A stretch of 64,000 bases of DNA, taken from contig NZ_SLXO01000002.1 of assembly GCF_004341375.1 (NCBI RefSeq), positions 1 through 64,000 on the forward strand, written 5' to 3'. The translations under genes and the position numbers were made by a program. Positions within the stretch are counted from its first letter, which is position 1. Each line of letters begins with the position of its first letter. This document shows positions 1-9,102 of this stretch, piece by piece. The stretch is from Rhodothalassium salexigens DSM 2132. Its GTDB lineage: Bacteria > Pseudomonadota > Alphaproteobacteria > Sphingomonadales > Rhodothalassiaceae. The notes below the pieces were generated by a model. That model saw only the letters and a program-made list of their open reading frames with translations, had not been told where the DNA came from and ran no database searches.

Positions 1-213
1 CTAATCCAACGCGGGCCCATCCAAGGCCGAATTTCTTTCCCAATACGGCGTATCCGGTATTAGCTGCCGTTTCCAGCAGTTATCCCAGAGCCCTGGGCAG
101 GTTCCCACGCGTTACTCACCCGTCCGCCGCTCACCCCGAAGGGTGCGCTCGACTTGCATGTGTTAGGCCTGCCGCCAGCGTTCGTTCTGAGCCAGGATCA
201 AACTCTCATGTTG
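1..213 (-). rRNA. 16S ribosomal RNA, 5' end (partial)
   Basis: The reverse complement begins with CAACATGAGAGTTTGATCCT, the universal start of bacterial 16S rRNA. It continues through the conserved GGCGGACGGGTGAGTAACGC region. Only about the first 213 nucleotides lie in the window and the gene runs off the left edge. The sequence AGTCGAGCGCACCCTTCGGG in variable region 1 is of alphaproteobacterial type. The 5' end is placed by analogy with mature alphaproteobacterial 16S and could be off by a few bases. Confidence 0.97.
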
Positions 214-400
214 ACGTGGACACTCGGTCCAAAAGACCAATGCACCATCTCACATAAAGTCTGCCTGTGCTTCAGCGCCCAACCCGACCCGCTACCGCGA
301 ACCGAACCAAGCGCCAAACACTTGCGCTTCAAAGAGATACCGCATCGATCCCAGATAAACCAGAACCGCCGCCGGCATCTCCCTTCCATCTTCTACCATG

Positions 401-410
401 TCAAAGAGCA
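401..410 (-). promoter_or_regulatory. boxA antitermination site of rrn leader
   Basis: On the minus strand this reads TGCTCTTTGA, matching the rrn boxA consensus (TGCTCTTT) that recruits NusB/NusE for rRNA antitermination. It lies about 190 bases upstream of mature 16S and downstream of the candidate promoter, as expected for a leader boxA. Confidence 0.75.
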
Positions 411-494
411 ACAAGACTTCCCGTCGTCTTCAGCGTTACCGCTGTCGTCTTCGTTTGTCTTGCGCCGCAGCGCCTCGCTGCGGTGTGGGGCGGC

Positions 495-524
495 TTATAG
501 GGGCCGGATCGCCAAACTGTCAAA
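495..524 (-). promoter_or_regulatory. rrn promoter
   Basis: On the minus strand TTGACA (519-524) is followed after 18 bases by CTATAA (495-500), close to the alphaproteobacterial housekeeping consensus. A GC-rich discriminator follows, as in stringently controlled rRNA promoters. Transcription would run into boxA and then 16S. Spacing is one base longer than ideal. Confidence 0.65.
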
Positions 525-796
525 CCCTTTTTTCATCGCCCCGTCACATTCGCCGGCAGCGGCGGAAAACCAGGGTTTCAACGCGCCCCAACCCGTCAGC
601 GCCGACTATACGAGATGGGGTTTGACGAAAAAATTTCAAGGCAGCCAGAGCGTCAAAGCCCCTGAGGCGAACGACCACCTGCATCTCCCGCCCGCGGCCC
701 GCGGGCGCGTGACGCCCCGAGCCGCGGCGTTGACCGACACGCCTTGCCAGGCTTGCCAGGTTTGCCAGGCTTGGCGGATCCCCCCGACCACGCCCC

Positions 797-1225
797 TCAC
801 CCGGCAGTGATATAGGTGCGCAGCGCCTCGGCCTCGTCCTGAGCTTCGGCGATGCGACGTTTGACCAGATCGCCGATCGACACGATACCGACCAACCGGT
901 CGTCAGTGGTCACCGGCAGATGGCGGATCCGCCGATCGGTCATCAGCCCCATGACCTCGACGATCGGTTGGTCCGGCCGGCACGTCTGGACGTCGGCGGT
1001 CATCAGCGATGCCACCGGCCGGTCGAGACATGCCGGGCCCTCGCGCGCCAAACCGCGGACCACATCGCGCTCGGAGAAAATGCCGTGCACGGTTTCACCT
1101 TCGCACACCAGCACCGCACCGATACGGCGTTCATGCAGCAGACCGACGGCGGCCAGAACGCTTTCGTCAGGCGAGACGCTAACCACCTCGGCCGACTTGT
1201 CAGCCAGAATATGAGCGACAGTCAT
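797..1225 (-). CDS. Tandem CBS-domain protein
   Basis: A 142-residue protein consisting almost entirely of two CBS motifs (about residues 8-60 and 70-130). It matches the small stand-alone CBS-pair proteins that bind adenine nucleotides as cellular energy or redox sensors. Visible hallmarks are the GIFSERDVVRGLA and GIVSIGDLVKRRI strand-helix segments that end each CBS repeat. The start at 1225 was preferred to an in-frame ATG at 1249 because a strong AAGGGGGG ribosome site lies between the two. It sits upstream of, and on the same strand as, the rRNA operon but has its own divergent upstream region. The partner it regulates is not evident here. Confidence 0.88.
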   Translation of the reverse strand: MTVAHILADKSAEVVSVSPDESVLAAVGLLHERRIGAVLVCEGETVHGIFSERDVVRGLAREGPACLDRPVASLMTADVQTCRPDQPIVEVMGLMTDRRIRHLPVTTDDRLVGIVSIGDLVKRRIAEAQDEAEALRTYITAG

Positions 1226-1371
1226 GGTAGACCCCCCCTTATGTTTCATCGTTCGCTCAATTGGTAATGTACCGTTAGTCGCGACCTCTCAGCAAGGCGG
1301 GCTGGTTGGCGCAGACGGCCGCATGCATTACATGGACCGTCTACCGCCCCGCGACCGCAAGGAACGCCCCC

Positions 1372-2163
1372 ATGGACCGATTGTTGCGCTCGATCACCGC
1401 CGCTGCGCTTTTGGCTGCGGCTTTGGCCGCCCTGGCAGCCGTTTTGCCGGGTCCGCTCTACCGCGCGGAGTGGCTGTCGCTCACGACCGCGTTCGGATCG
1501 TTGCGCTTTGCCGCCTTCGCCGGCCTGGCAGCGGCCGGACTGGCCGGATTGGGCGCGCTGACCCTGTTGATCCGCAGCGGTCGCGCGCGCATGGCGGCGG
1601 CGCTGCTGGTCGCCGGCGGTGCGGGCCTGGCCACGGTGCAGCAGATCGATGCGCTGCGCGACCGGGCCGGCCGCCATCCGCTGCACGACGTCACCAGCGA
1701 CATGGCCGATCCACCGCGTTTCCGCACTCTGTCGCCGCGCGCCTATGAGCCCGACAGCCGCGCCGCCCGAGCCGCCTATCCCGATCCTGCCTGGGCCCGG
1801 GCGCACAGCTTTCTCTACGCCGATATCGAGCCGGTGACGCTGTCCACCGCGCCAGATGACGCGCTCGCCCGGGTCCGCCGGGCCGCCGACGCCATGGGTT
1901 GGCAGATCGCCGCCAGCCAAAGCGACGCGACCGGCGCCCATTTGGAAGCCACGGCCACCACCGGCTGGTTCGGCTTCACCGACCAGATTGCGATCCGAAT
2001 CACGCCCCGCGACGGCGGCAGCCGCGTGGACATGCGGTCGGTCTCGCGGCTGGGCGTCAGCGATCTGGGGCAGAACGCCGCCCGGCTTCGCCGCTTTCAA
2101 GACCGCCTGACCGCCCGCCAATTCGCCCCCGAGCAGCCCGCCCCCCAGGAGCCGGCACCATGA
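1372..2163 (+). CDS. DUF1499 family membrane protein
   Basis: A 263-residue protein with three hydrophobic N-terminal segments (about residues 8-25, 42-62 and 68-86) followed by a soluble DUF1499 domain. The domain is recognised by the DMADPPRFRTL segment, the paired FLYADI and WQIAAS stretches and the closing SRVDMRSVSRLGVSDLGQNA motif. The biochemical role of DUF1499 is unknown. The ATG at 1372 has an AAGGAAC site 7 bases upstream, while the longer frame from 1306 lacks one. Its stop overlaps the start of the next gene (ATGA), so these genes are translationally coupled into an operon ending with an MscS channel. Confidence 0.85.
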   Translation: MDRLLRSITAAALLAAALAALAAVLPGPLYRAEWLSLTTAFGSLRFAAFAGLAAAGLAGLGALTLLIRSGRARMAAALLVAGGAGLATVQQIDALRDRAGRHPLHDVTSDMADPPRFRTLSPRAYEPDSRAARAAYPDPAWARAHSFLYADIEPVTLSTAPDDALARVRRAADAMGWQIAASQSDATGAHLEATATTGWFGFTDQIAIRITPRDGGSRVDMRSVSRLGVSDLGQNAARLRRFQDRLTARQFAPEQPAPQEPAP

Positions 2164-2387
2164 AAACCGCTGTTTTAATCGCCGCCCTTCTGGCCATTCT
2201 GGCCGCCGCGGGCTATTTCGCCCTGTCCGTCTTGGCCGATATGCCAATGTCGCTGATCAGCGGACCGGGGCTGATCGCTCTGGGCCTCGGCATCGTGATC
2301 AGCGTCGCGCTCGGCGGCGGGCTGATGGCGCTTTCCTACCATAGCCATCGCCATGGATATGACGACGACCAGGACGGACGCTTATGA
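2160..2387 (+). CDS. Small two-helix membrane protein, unknown function
   Basis: A 75-residue protein with two predicted transmembrane helices (about residues 5-25 and 35-58) and a short polar tail rich in His and Asp (HSHRHGYDDDQDGRL). The tail resembles a weak metal-binding or purely hydrophilic anchor. No family is recognised. The gene is supported by its ATGA overlap with the upstream DUF1499 gene and a second ATGA overlap with the downstream MscS gene, which makes a coupled three-gene operon. It may be a small accessory subunit of either neighbour, but that is inference. Confidence 0.72.
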   Translation: MKTAVLIAALLAILAAAGYFALSVLADMPMSLISGPGLIALGLGIVISVALGGGLMALSYHSHRHGYDDDQDGRL

Positions 2388-3652
2388 TGTCTTTCGCTCC
2401 CCTCCGCCCCACCGCCCCGCTGGCCCAAACCGGTCTGTGGCAGCCCGACGCCTGGCAGACACGCCTGAACGATGCCATGCGCGCGCTCAGCGAAATCTGG
2501 TACCAGGGCCTCTTTGGCGTCGACATCAGCCGCGTGCTGATCGCGCTGGGGATCTTCGTCGGGTTTCTGGTGATCCGCGGACGTATCTCGGCGTTCATCG
2601 TCGGCCGCATCACCCGGCGTGCCGAACGACGCGGCTGGACGCTGGGTCAGGTGGTCGCCGAGGCCCTGGCAGGGCCCTTACGCATGGCCATCGCGCTGAT
2701 CGGCTTCGCCATCGCCACCGATTATCTGGCCGCTCAACCCGCCGTCGAAACGGTGTTGCGCAATATCAACCAGACCCTCGCGGCGATCCTGGTGTTCTGG
2801 ACCCTGGCCAATCTTGTCACCCCGGTTGCGGCCCTGATCGAGCGCCGCAACCGACGCATGCCCGAAGCCATGCTGTCGTGGATTTCGCGCGCGGTGCGGA
2901 CCACGTTCATCCTGATCGGCCTGGCGGCGGTGCTGGAGATCTGGGGCATTCGGGTCGGCCCGCTGATCGCCGGTCTGGGCCTGTTCGGGGTCGCCATCGC
3001 GCTCGGCGCCCAGGATCTGTTCAAGAATCTGATCGCCGGGCTGTTCCTGATCTCGGAACGGCGCTTTAACAATGGCGACTGGGTGCTGGTCGAGGGCGTC
3101 GCCGAGGGGACGGTCGAACTGATCGGCTTTCGCACCACGATGATCCGACGCTTCGACCAGGCACCGGTTTACGTGCCCAACGCCCAGATGTCGGACAGCG
3201 CGGTGATCAACTTCTCGCGCATGCGCTTCCGTCGCATCCGCTGGATCATCGGTGTCGAGTACGCAACCACCCGCGAACAATTGGAGACGATCCGCGACGG
3301 CATCGAGCGGTACATCACCGAGTGCGGCGATTTCGAGATCTCGGACCGGGTCAACACCTTCGTGCGCATCGACGGCTTCGCCGCCAGTTCGATCGACATC
3401 CTGGTCTACTGTTTCACCAAGTCGACGGTGTGGCGCGACTGGCTCGGCGCCAAGGAGCGGTTGGCCCTGCACATCAAGGAAACGGTCGAAGCGGCCGGCG
3501 CCGGGTTTGCCTTCCCGAGCCAGTCGGTCTATGTGGAGACGCTGCCCGAGCGTGGCCCTGGCCAGACCGCCTTCGACGGCGCCGCCCGCCCGGCTCGCCA
3601 CCCCGCCGCTGACGCCGCCGCCGATCCCGATCCGGGCGAAGCCTCACCATAA
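2384..3652 (+). CDS. Mechanosensitive channel, MscS family
   Basis: A 422-residue membrane channel. Hydrophobic helices lie near residues 46-62, 88-110, 120-140 and 163-185. They are followed by the pore-lining TM3-like segment GLGLFGVAIALGAQDLFKNL and the MscS beta-domain (SERRFNNGDWVLVEG, then FRTTMIRRFDQAPVYVPNAQ). The C-terminal alpha/beta domain ends near residue 390 and a proline/alanine-rich tail follows. The family opens under membrane tension to release solutes during osmotic downshock. It is longer than E. coli MscS (286 aa) and has extra N-terminal helices, as in YbdG/YnaI-like members. It is translationally coupled to the upstream small membrane protein. Confidence 0.93.
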   Translation: MMSFAPLRPTAPLAQTGLWQPDAWQTRLNDAMRALSEIWYQGLFGVDISRVLIALGIFVGFLVIRGRISAFIVGRITRRAERRGWTLGQVVAEALAGPLRMAIALIGFAIATDYLAAQPAVETVLRNINQTLAAILVFWTLANLVTPVAALIERRNRRMPEAMLSWISRAVRTTFILIGLAAVLEIWGIRVGPLIAGLGLFGVAIALGAQDLFKNLIAGLFLISERRFNNGDWVLVEGVAEGTVELIGFRTTMIRRFDQAPVYVPNAQMSDSAVINFSRMRFRRIRWIIGVEYATTREQLETIRDGIERYITECGDFEISDRVNTFVRIDGFAASSIDILVYCFTKSTVWRDWLGAKERLALHIKETVEAAGAGFAFPSQSVYVETLPERGPGQTAFDGAARPARHPAADAAADPDPGEASP

Positions 3653-3697
3653 GCGTCCCCGCCCGTCCCCCTGCTGACGCCAATCCGGACCCGACAC

Positions 3698-4099
3698 ATG
3701 ACCGCAACGACCGCTGCCCAAGCCGCCACCGATCACCGTGAGCCGGTCATCCGTACCGCGCCGCGGCCGGCGGACCTCAACCTCAATGGCCATATCTTCG
3801 GCGGCTGGATTCTCAGCCAGATGGACGTGGCCGGCGGCATCACCGCCGCCCGGCGCGCCCGCGGACCGGTCGCCACCGTGGCGGTGGAAAGCATGAAGTT
3901 CCACCGGCCGATCCTGGTCGGCGATCTGGTCAGCCTGTACACCCACATCGCACAGATCGGCCGCACGTCGATCACCGTCGCCATCGACGTCCTGGCCGAA
4001 CGCATGGACGAGCCCGAACCGATCAAAGTGACCGAAGGGCGGTTCGTCTTCGTTGCCGTCGATGCTTCAGGTGCCAAACGCGCCGTACCGCCGGCCTGA
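3698..4099 (+). CDS. yciA: Acyl-CoA thioesterase, YciA-type hotdog
   Basis: A 133-residue single hotdog-fold protein of the YciA/BACH thioesterase family, which hydrolyses acyl-CoA esters in the cytoplasm. The diagnostic motif NLNGHIFGGWILSQMD (about residues 28-43) matches the family's N-x-N-G-x-I-F-G-G-W signature and includes the catalytic Asp. The second half carries the VESMKFHRPILVGD strand pair. Length is typical. It lies 45 bases after the MscS gene and is followed by a clear terminator, so it may be the last gene of that operon. Confidence 0.92.
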   Translation: MTATTAAQAATDHREPVIRTAPRPADLNLNGHIFGGWILSQMDVAGGITAARRARGPVATVAVESMKFHRPILVGDLVSLYTHIAQIGRTSITVAIDVLAERMDEPEPIKVTEGRFVFVAVDASGAKRAVPPA

Positions 4100-4182
4100 C
4101 CGGGACGCCGGCCAACGGGTGGCGCCGACGCTCTGGCGCGCCGCCCGGATCGCCTGCGCGGCAAAGGATACGCTATCGGGTG

Positions 4183-4220
4183 CGCCCCGGTCGTCTGGAA
4201 CGGCCGGGGCGTCTCTTTTT
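4183..4220 (+). terminator. Rho-independent terminator after yciA
   Basis: An 8-bp GC stem (CGCCCCGG at 4183-4190 with CCGGGGCG at 4204-4211) is followed directly by TCTCTTTTT. It lies about 85 bases past the yciA stop and would end the DUF1499-MscS-yciA transcription unit. Confidence 0.85.
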
Positions 4221-4320
4221 GTATCATTTCCCGGCCCTCACGCGAGAGCCGTGCCTCCTTTGGCGATTTTTTGATTATTCTTCGATGACAGATCCGCCGA
4301 CGGCGTTACGACACACTCTT

Positions 4321-4349
4321 TTGGCAGTAACTATAGACTGTAATTATTT
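4321..4349 (+). promoter_or_regulatory. Possible promoter of chemoreceptor gene
   Basis: TTGGCA (4321-4326) and TTATTT (4344-4349) are 17 bases apart in a stretch that is markedly more AT-rich than its surroundings. They lie about 150 bases upstream of the receptor start. The rest of the 4100-4499 gap holds the yciA terminator and nothing else recognisable. The match is weak and no flagellar sigma-factor motif was seen. Confidence 0.35.
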
Positions 4350-4499
4350 GTTAAATCGATAGTGGCTTACTGCTCAGGCGCCGAGGATATACGAATCGCC
4401 CTGATTATGCGCGTTTTAGATCCTCGACGCGCCCGTTTTGCACCCAAAAAGAAGGCGGTCGGTGCGGACAGACCGCGTTTTGGTTCAAGGGGACACCGT

Positions 4500-6104
4500 A
4501 TGTCACAGATCAATGAGTTCCGTCGCGCCGTCACCAAGGCGCTCGCGGTTTCGCAACTCGGTGCGCCGGTGCTGGTCGGCGGGGTCAGCGCTTGGCTCGG
4601 CCAACCGGGGCTGATTTGGGCGGTCGCCGGGTCGACCGCTTTGGCCTTGGCCGCGCTGGGCTTGAATGCGACCCGCCCCGACGACGCGCAGGCGCGCTAT
4701 GGCGTGGCGGGGGCGCTGATGCTGCAGGCCGGCTTGGTGATCATGGCCGCGCGCGGTGCCGCGTGGCAGGTCGATCTTCACATTCTCTGGTTCGTCGCGT
4801 TGACCGCCGTTGCCGGATTGCTCGACCGACGCAGCATCGCCGCGGCGGCGGTCGTGACCGCGGCGGCTTACGGCCTGTTGACCCTGGCGGCGCCATCGCT
4901 GCTGTTCTCCGAAGCGGCCAGCCTGTGGCGCTTGGCGCTGCACGCCGGGCTGCTGCTGGGCCAAAGCGTCTTGCTGTTCCGGGTCATCGCCATGGCGCAA
5001 CAGGCCATCGGCGCGGCGGAGGACGCGCGACGCGACGCCAAGCGCGAGGCCGCCCGCGCCCATGCCGAAGCCGAACGCGCGGAAGCCGCCCAGACCGAAG
5101 CCGAGTCGGCGATCGAGGAAGCCAAGGCCTATGCCAAGATGATCGAGACCGCGCGCCAGGAACAGGCCGAAACCCAGCAGGCCGAAGCCGCCAAGATGAG
5201 CAGCCGGACGACCAAACTGGCCGACGGCTTCGACAACCGCGTCGGCCGCATCGTCAAAGAAATCAAGGCCGCGCAAACGACCCTGATCAACGACAGCAAG
5301 GAGCTCAAAGGACTGGCGGAACGCGGTCATGCCATGCTGTCGGCGGCCGTCGGCGCCAACGAACAGGTGATCCAGAACGCCCAGAGCATGGCCGCCGGCA
5401 CCGAAGAGCTGACCAGCTCGGGCAGCGAGATCACCCGACAGGTGACCGACAGCAACCAGACCGCGCAAGCGGCGCTCGCCCAGGTCAATGAGAGCAAGAA
5501 GACCATCACCACCCTGTCCGAGCAGGCCGAAAAGGTCACCAGTGTGGTCGACATGATCAGCGACATCGCCGAACAGACCAACTTGTTGGCCCTGAACGCC
5601 ACCATCGAGGCGGCGCGCGCCGGCGAAGCGGGCAAGGGCTTTGCCGTTGTGGCGAGCGAGGTCAAGTCGTTGGCCACCCAGTCGGCCAAGGCCACCGACG
5701 AGATTTCGGTGCAGCTGTCGGACATGCAATCGATCACCCGCGACGCCGTCAACGTGGTCACCGGCATCGCCGCGACGATCGAGCGGATCAGCGAATCCTC
5801 GACCTCGATCTCGGCGGCGGTCGAGCAACAAGACAGCGCCTCGCGCGAGATCGCGCGGACCGTGCAGCACACGTCGAAGGAATTGGAAAACGTCTCGGAA
5901 CAGGTCAAGGAGGCGCTGGAGATCGTCGGCTCGGTGCGCCAGTCGGCCGAAACCGGCTACGATGTGGCCGAAGCGCTCGGCGAACAGAACGAACGCCTCG
6001 ACAAGGCCTGCGACACCTTCACCGAAGAAATCAAGCAGCAGGCCGAACGGCTCGAAGACAAGATCGAAGCGGCCGCAGAAGACCTGGTGACCACCGCCGG
6101 CTGA
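4500..6104 (+). CDS. Methyl-accepting chemotaxis protein, integral-membrane sensor
   Basis: A 534-residue chemoreceptor. The first 165 residues hold about six short hydrophobic segments with almost no periplasmic loop, so sensing is probably within or at the membrane. An Ala/Glu-rich coiled coil (about 170-225) leads into the cytoplasmic signalling domain. Its hairpin tip, [20 protein letters not shown], is the near-invariant CheA/CheW-binding motif. The start at 4500 has an AAGGGGAC site, while an upstream in-frame start at 4362 has none. It is a stand-alone gene after a terminator, with no che genes nearby. The ligand is unknown. Confidence 0.93.
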   Translation: MSQINEFRRAVTKALAVSQLGAPVLVGGVSAWLGQPGLIWAVAGSTALALAALGLNATRPDDAQARYGVAGALMLQAGLVIMAARGAAWQVDLHILWFVALTAVAGLLDRRSIAAAAVVTAAAYGLLTLAAPSLLFSEAASLWRLALHAGLLLGQSVLLFRVIAMAQQAIGAAEDARRDAKREAARAHAEAERAEAAQTEAESAIEEAKAYAKMIETARQEQAETQQAEAAKMSSRTTKLADGFDNRVGRIVKEIKAAQTTLINDSKELKGLAERGHAMLSAAVGANEQVIQNAQSMAAGTEELTSSGSEITRQVTDSNQTAQAALAQVNESKKTITTLSEQAEKVTSVVDMISDIAEQTNLLALNATIEAARAGEAGKGFAVVASEVKSLATQSAKATDEISVQLSDMQSITRDAVNVVTGIAATIERISESSTSISAAVEQQDSASREIARTVQHTSKELENVSEQVKEALEIVGSVRQSAETGYDVAEALGEQNERLDKACDTFTEEIKQQAERLEDKIEAAAEDLVTTAG

Positions 6105-6151
6105 GCGCCCGATCCGGAGCGGTCGCCCAGCCGCTCAGGCCCGGGCCGCGA

Positions 6152-6189
6152 CCCTGGGGGCAACGCCCGTGACGGGCCGTCCCCCAGGG
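6152..6189. terminator. Nested hairpin between convergent genes
   Basis: A 9-bp perfect stem (CCCTGGGGG at 6152-6160 with CCCCCAGGG at 6181-6189) encloses a second hairpin (GCCCGT at 6165-6170 with ACGGGC at 6172-6177). It lies 48 bases past the chemoreceptor stop, between genes that converge on it. There is no T-tract on either side, so a termination role is inferred from position only. Confidence 0.5.
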
Positions 6190-6395
6190 CGGCGTGCGGT
6201 GGCTGGCGAGGCGGGCAAGGGTGGCCAGACGCCAAGCCAGACGTCAGACCAGGAATCGAGCGGCGGGGTGCGTGCCCCCCCCCCGCGCTCACCCCCAGGC
6301 GCTCGAAACCCCGCCCAAACACCGCCCGGTCGCCCCGGAACCGGGCGTCGGCGCCGACGCTTCGCGGTCGGGCCGTCGAGGTCAAGACGTCTGCG

Positions 6396-9059
6396 TCAGC
6401 GCATCGGCGGCCCGGCGCCCGCAGGCCCGGCTGTGTCAGCGGTGTCGGCCGGGTCATCGCCGCGCGGCGGCGCCACCTGCCGCCGGACCGCGCGTAGCAC
6501 CCCATGGGAGAAGCCCGACGGCGCCGGCATCACGTCGGCCGGCTGGGCCGGCAGGCGCCGCGCCACCGGCGGCGGCCAGCCATGGCGCAGCTCGAACGCC
6601 TGAACGTCGAGCGGCGCGTCATGGCCCAGGCGCATCGTCAGCCCATCCTCCGGCACCCCTTGATAGAAGAATTGCAGCCGGCCGGCCTCGCCCAGGCCAA
6701 GGGCGCGGTCGGCGCCGAGCGCGACCCCGCCCACCGCCACCGGGCGCACCGGGCGCTCGGACGCCACCGACAGGATCAAGGTCGCCCCCGGTCCGCTCGG
6801 CCGCAGCACAAGGTCGGTGGCGTCCCCCTGCCCCGGCGCGGCGTCCAGCACCGGGCCCGGTGCCAGCCCGGCAATCGGCTCGTCCACCGGCCGGCCATAA
6901 AGGGTCAGCGACCGGCCGAACAGCTTCAACAAGCGGGTGTCGAGGGCGCTGGGCCGAGCACCCAGCACGCCGGCCTCCCAGGCGCCGGGGTCGGCGCGGC
7001 GGCTGACCCAGTGCTGGCTGCCGGTGGCGCGGTCGACCAGCAGCATCAGGCTGGCCGGGCGCGGATGGCGGGCGTCGAACCCGGCGGTGATGGCGACCCA
7101 GGCGAGCGTCAGCGCCGCCGCACCCGCCGCACTCCACGCCAAGGCCCCGCCCAGTGCGCGCCCCGCAGCGACCACCAACGGCGTCGCCGACAGCGCCAGC
7201 AACCAGGCCGGCACCACCAGCACGGCGGCCACCGGCACGCCGAGCGCCAGGAACAGATAGTGACCGATCGACACCGCCCACAACAAGGCCGGCACGGCGG
7301 AAAGCGCCGCGAGCGCCAGACAGCGCCAATCGTCGTGCGGCCAGCTATGGCGCAAGGTCACCGCCGCCGCCCCGGTGGCCAACAGCAACGGCCAGACCAG
7401 CACATAACTGCCCGGCCCCAACAGGATCTGAAACGCCAGCGCCCAGGCGCCGAGCCACACCAAGCCGCCAAGCCACAAGGCGCGCGCCGCCACCGGCCGG
7501 TCGGGCACGCCGAGCGCGGCCAACAGCGCGCCCACGGCCGCCGCCGCCCACCAAGGCACACCGCCGAGCGCCAGCCCCGCCACCACCAGCACGGCCAGCG
7601 CCACCCGGACCGGGCGGCCGCCGCCCCGGGCGTCAAGCGCGCCCAGACCGGTCATCACCGCCAGCAAGGCGAGCGTGTAGCCGAGCGCCAATCCGTCGCT
7701 CACCGCCATCGCCCGGCGCAGGCCGACACTGTCGAAGCCGCCGCTGAACAGGGCGGCGAGCGCCATCAACAAGGCGGCGCCGACCAGGGCATTGCGACCC
7801 TGTGCGGTCATGGCGCGCACCAGGTCGGCGCCGCGCACCCGGCCAGCACGCCACGCCCAGGCCACCAACCCGGCCACGCCGGCCAAGGCGATCGCCGTCA
7901 ACGGCCAGGCGAAGGCCGCCGGATAGTGCACGAACACCCCGGCGATCTGGAAATAGACCGCCGACCCGCCGGCCTGCGACGTGCCCGGCGGCGGCCCCAA
8001 CGCCCCCTGGCCAAAGGCGCGGGTCGCCGACAGAAGCTGGGCGCCCAGCGCCTGCACCGAGGCCGGGTCCAGATTGGCCGGCGTGTCGGTCGCCGCGTGA
8101 TAGTCGGCATACCCGTCGATAAACGCGAAATTGAGCCCCGCCAGGCCATGGTCCAGGGCCACCGACAGGTCGGTGTCATTGGGCATGCGCCGATAGACCG
8201 CGCCGGTCAGGGCGTTGCCCTGGCGCGGCCGGACCGAGCGGTCATAGGTGCGGATCAACGCGGCATTGTCGGCGCTGGTCTCGAACATCACCGCCGTGCC
8301 GCGGCTGCCGCGCGCTTCGGCGTTCAGCACCAGGCCCACCCGGTCGGCCCAGGGGTGGTGCTCGAAAAACGCCCGCGCGCCCAACAGGCCGGCCTCCTCG
8401 CCGTCGGTGAACAGCACGATCAGGTCGCGCGCCACGCCGCCCCCGGCGATCACCGCGCGCACGGTCTCCAGGATCGCCGCCACGCCGGCGGCGTCGTCGG
8501 CGGCACCCGGCGCATGGGCGCGGCTGTCATAATGGGCCATCAACAGCAGCGCGCCCCCGGTCGGGCCATCGGTTTCGGCGGCCCCCGGCCGATCGGCGCC
8601 GAGCGCTGCCGCCCCCTGCCCAGGCGTATTCTGGCCCGCCGTATCTTCGCCCGCCCCCGCCCCGTCCTGGCCCGCCGCGCCGGGCGCCGGGGTGCCGGGC
8701 AGCCGGGCGACAATATTGGCCACGTCGGCGCCGAACACCATCCCGCCGCCCCAGGGCACGGTGCGCACGCTGCGCCGCTGCTGCACCTGGGGGTCGAGCC
8801 CGAGGCCCCGCAGCCGTTCGATCAGGGTGGCGCGGGCGGCGGCGTTGGCCGGGCTGCCCACCGGGCGCGGGCGTTCGGCCAAGACGCGCACATGATCCAT
8901 GGCGCGGGCGGCGGAAAAGGCACTGGCGGGGGCGTCGGCGGGCAGCGGCCGGGGCGGCCCGTCGGTCACCCAGGCGACCAGCCCGGCGGCCAGCAACAGG
9001 GCCGGCAGAAGCAGCAGCCGGGCCAATGGCTGCCAGGGGACGGGGCTCAGCGCCCGCAC
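6396..9059 (-). CDS. M28 family zinc peptidase with multi-pass membrane C-terminus
   Basis: An 887-residue membrane protein. After an N-terminal signal-anchor (about 12-31) comes an M28 aminopeptidase domain with the expected two-zinc ligands: H176 (HYDS), D188/D189 (ADDAAG), the catalytic E221-E222 pair (DGEE), E248 (NAEARG) and H321 (DYHAATDT). A Gly/Ala-rich insert (about 123-170) sits inside the domain. About eight hydrophobic helices follow (380-660), then a soluble C-terminal domain. The layout resembles the fungal vacuolar membrane protease Pff1. It starts 43 bases after the zur stop on the same strand, so co-transcription with Zur and the TonB receptor is likely. Substrate unknown. 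Confidence 0.85.
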   Translation of the reverse strand: MRALSPVPWQPLARLLLLPALLLAAGLVAWVTDGPPRPLPADAPASAFSAARAMDHVRVLAERPRPVGSPANAAARATLIERLRGLGLDPQVQQRRSVRTVPWGGGMVFGADVANIVARLPGTPAPGAAGQDGAGAGEDTAGQNTPGQGAAALGADRPGAAETDGPTGGALLLMAHYDSRAHAPGAADDAAGVAAILETVRAVIAGGGVARDLIVLFTDGEEAGLLGARAFFEHHPWADRVGLVLNAEARGSRGTAVMFETSADNAALIRTYDRSVRPRQGNALTGAVYRRMPNDTDLSVALDHGLAGLNFAFIDGYADYHAATDTPANLDPASVQALGAQLLSATRAFGQGALGPPPGTSQAGGSAVYFQIAGVFVHYPAAFAWPLTAIALAGVAGLVAWAWRAGRVRGADLVRAMTAQGRNALVGAALLMALAALFSGGFDSVGLRRAMAVSDGLALGYTLALLAVMTGLGALDARGGGRPVRVALAVLVVAGLALGGVPWWAAAAVGALLAALGVPDRPVAARALWLGGLVWLGAWALAFQILLGPGSYVLVWPLLLATGAAAVTLRHSWPHDDWRCLALAALSAVPALLWAVSIGHYLFLALGVPVAAVLVVPAWLLALSATPLVVAAGRALGGALAWSAAGAAALTLAWVAITAGFDARHPRPASLMLLVDRATGSQHWVSRRADPGAWEAGVLGARPSALDTRLLKLFGRSLTLYGRPVDEPIAGLAPGPVLDAAPGQGDATDLVLRPSGPGATLILSVASERPVRPVAVGGVALGADRALGLGEAGRLQFFYQGVPEDGLTMRLGHDAPLDVQAFELRHGWPPPVARRLPAQPADVMPAPSGFSHGVLRAVRRQVAPPRGDDPADTADTAGPAGAGPPMR

Positions 9060-9102
9060 CGGGCCCGCCGCGCGCCAGGCGCCGCGCTGCGCCCGGCAGC
9101 GC

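Larger units (their letters stand above)
214..796. other. rRNA operon leader and promoter region
   Basis: This 583-base stretch between the 16S gene and the CBS-domain gene carries no convincing protein gene. It is the rrn leader: a promoter near 495-524, a boxA-like antitermination site at 401-410, and a second weaker boxA-like copy near 327-337 (TCTCTTTGAA on the minus strand). An AT-rich tract around 628-640 could act as an upstream promoter element or belong to a second promoter. Reading frames here have no family features and overlap on both strands. Confidence 0.7.

Noticed and set aside
154-810. Long reading frame on the plus strand across the rRNA 5' end and leader
   Set aside because: It runs antisense through conserved 16S sequence and the rRNA leader, has low complexity and no family features.
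6275-6284. Run of ten C residues
   Set aside because: Possible phase-variation tract or sequencing artefact, but it lies between genes with no promoter or coding region to switch.
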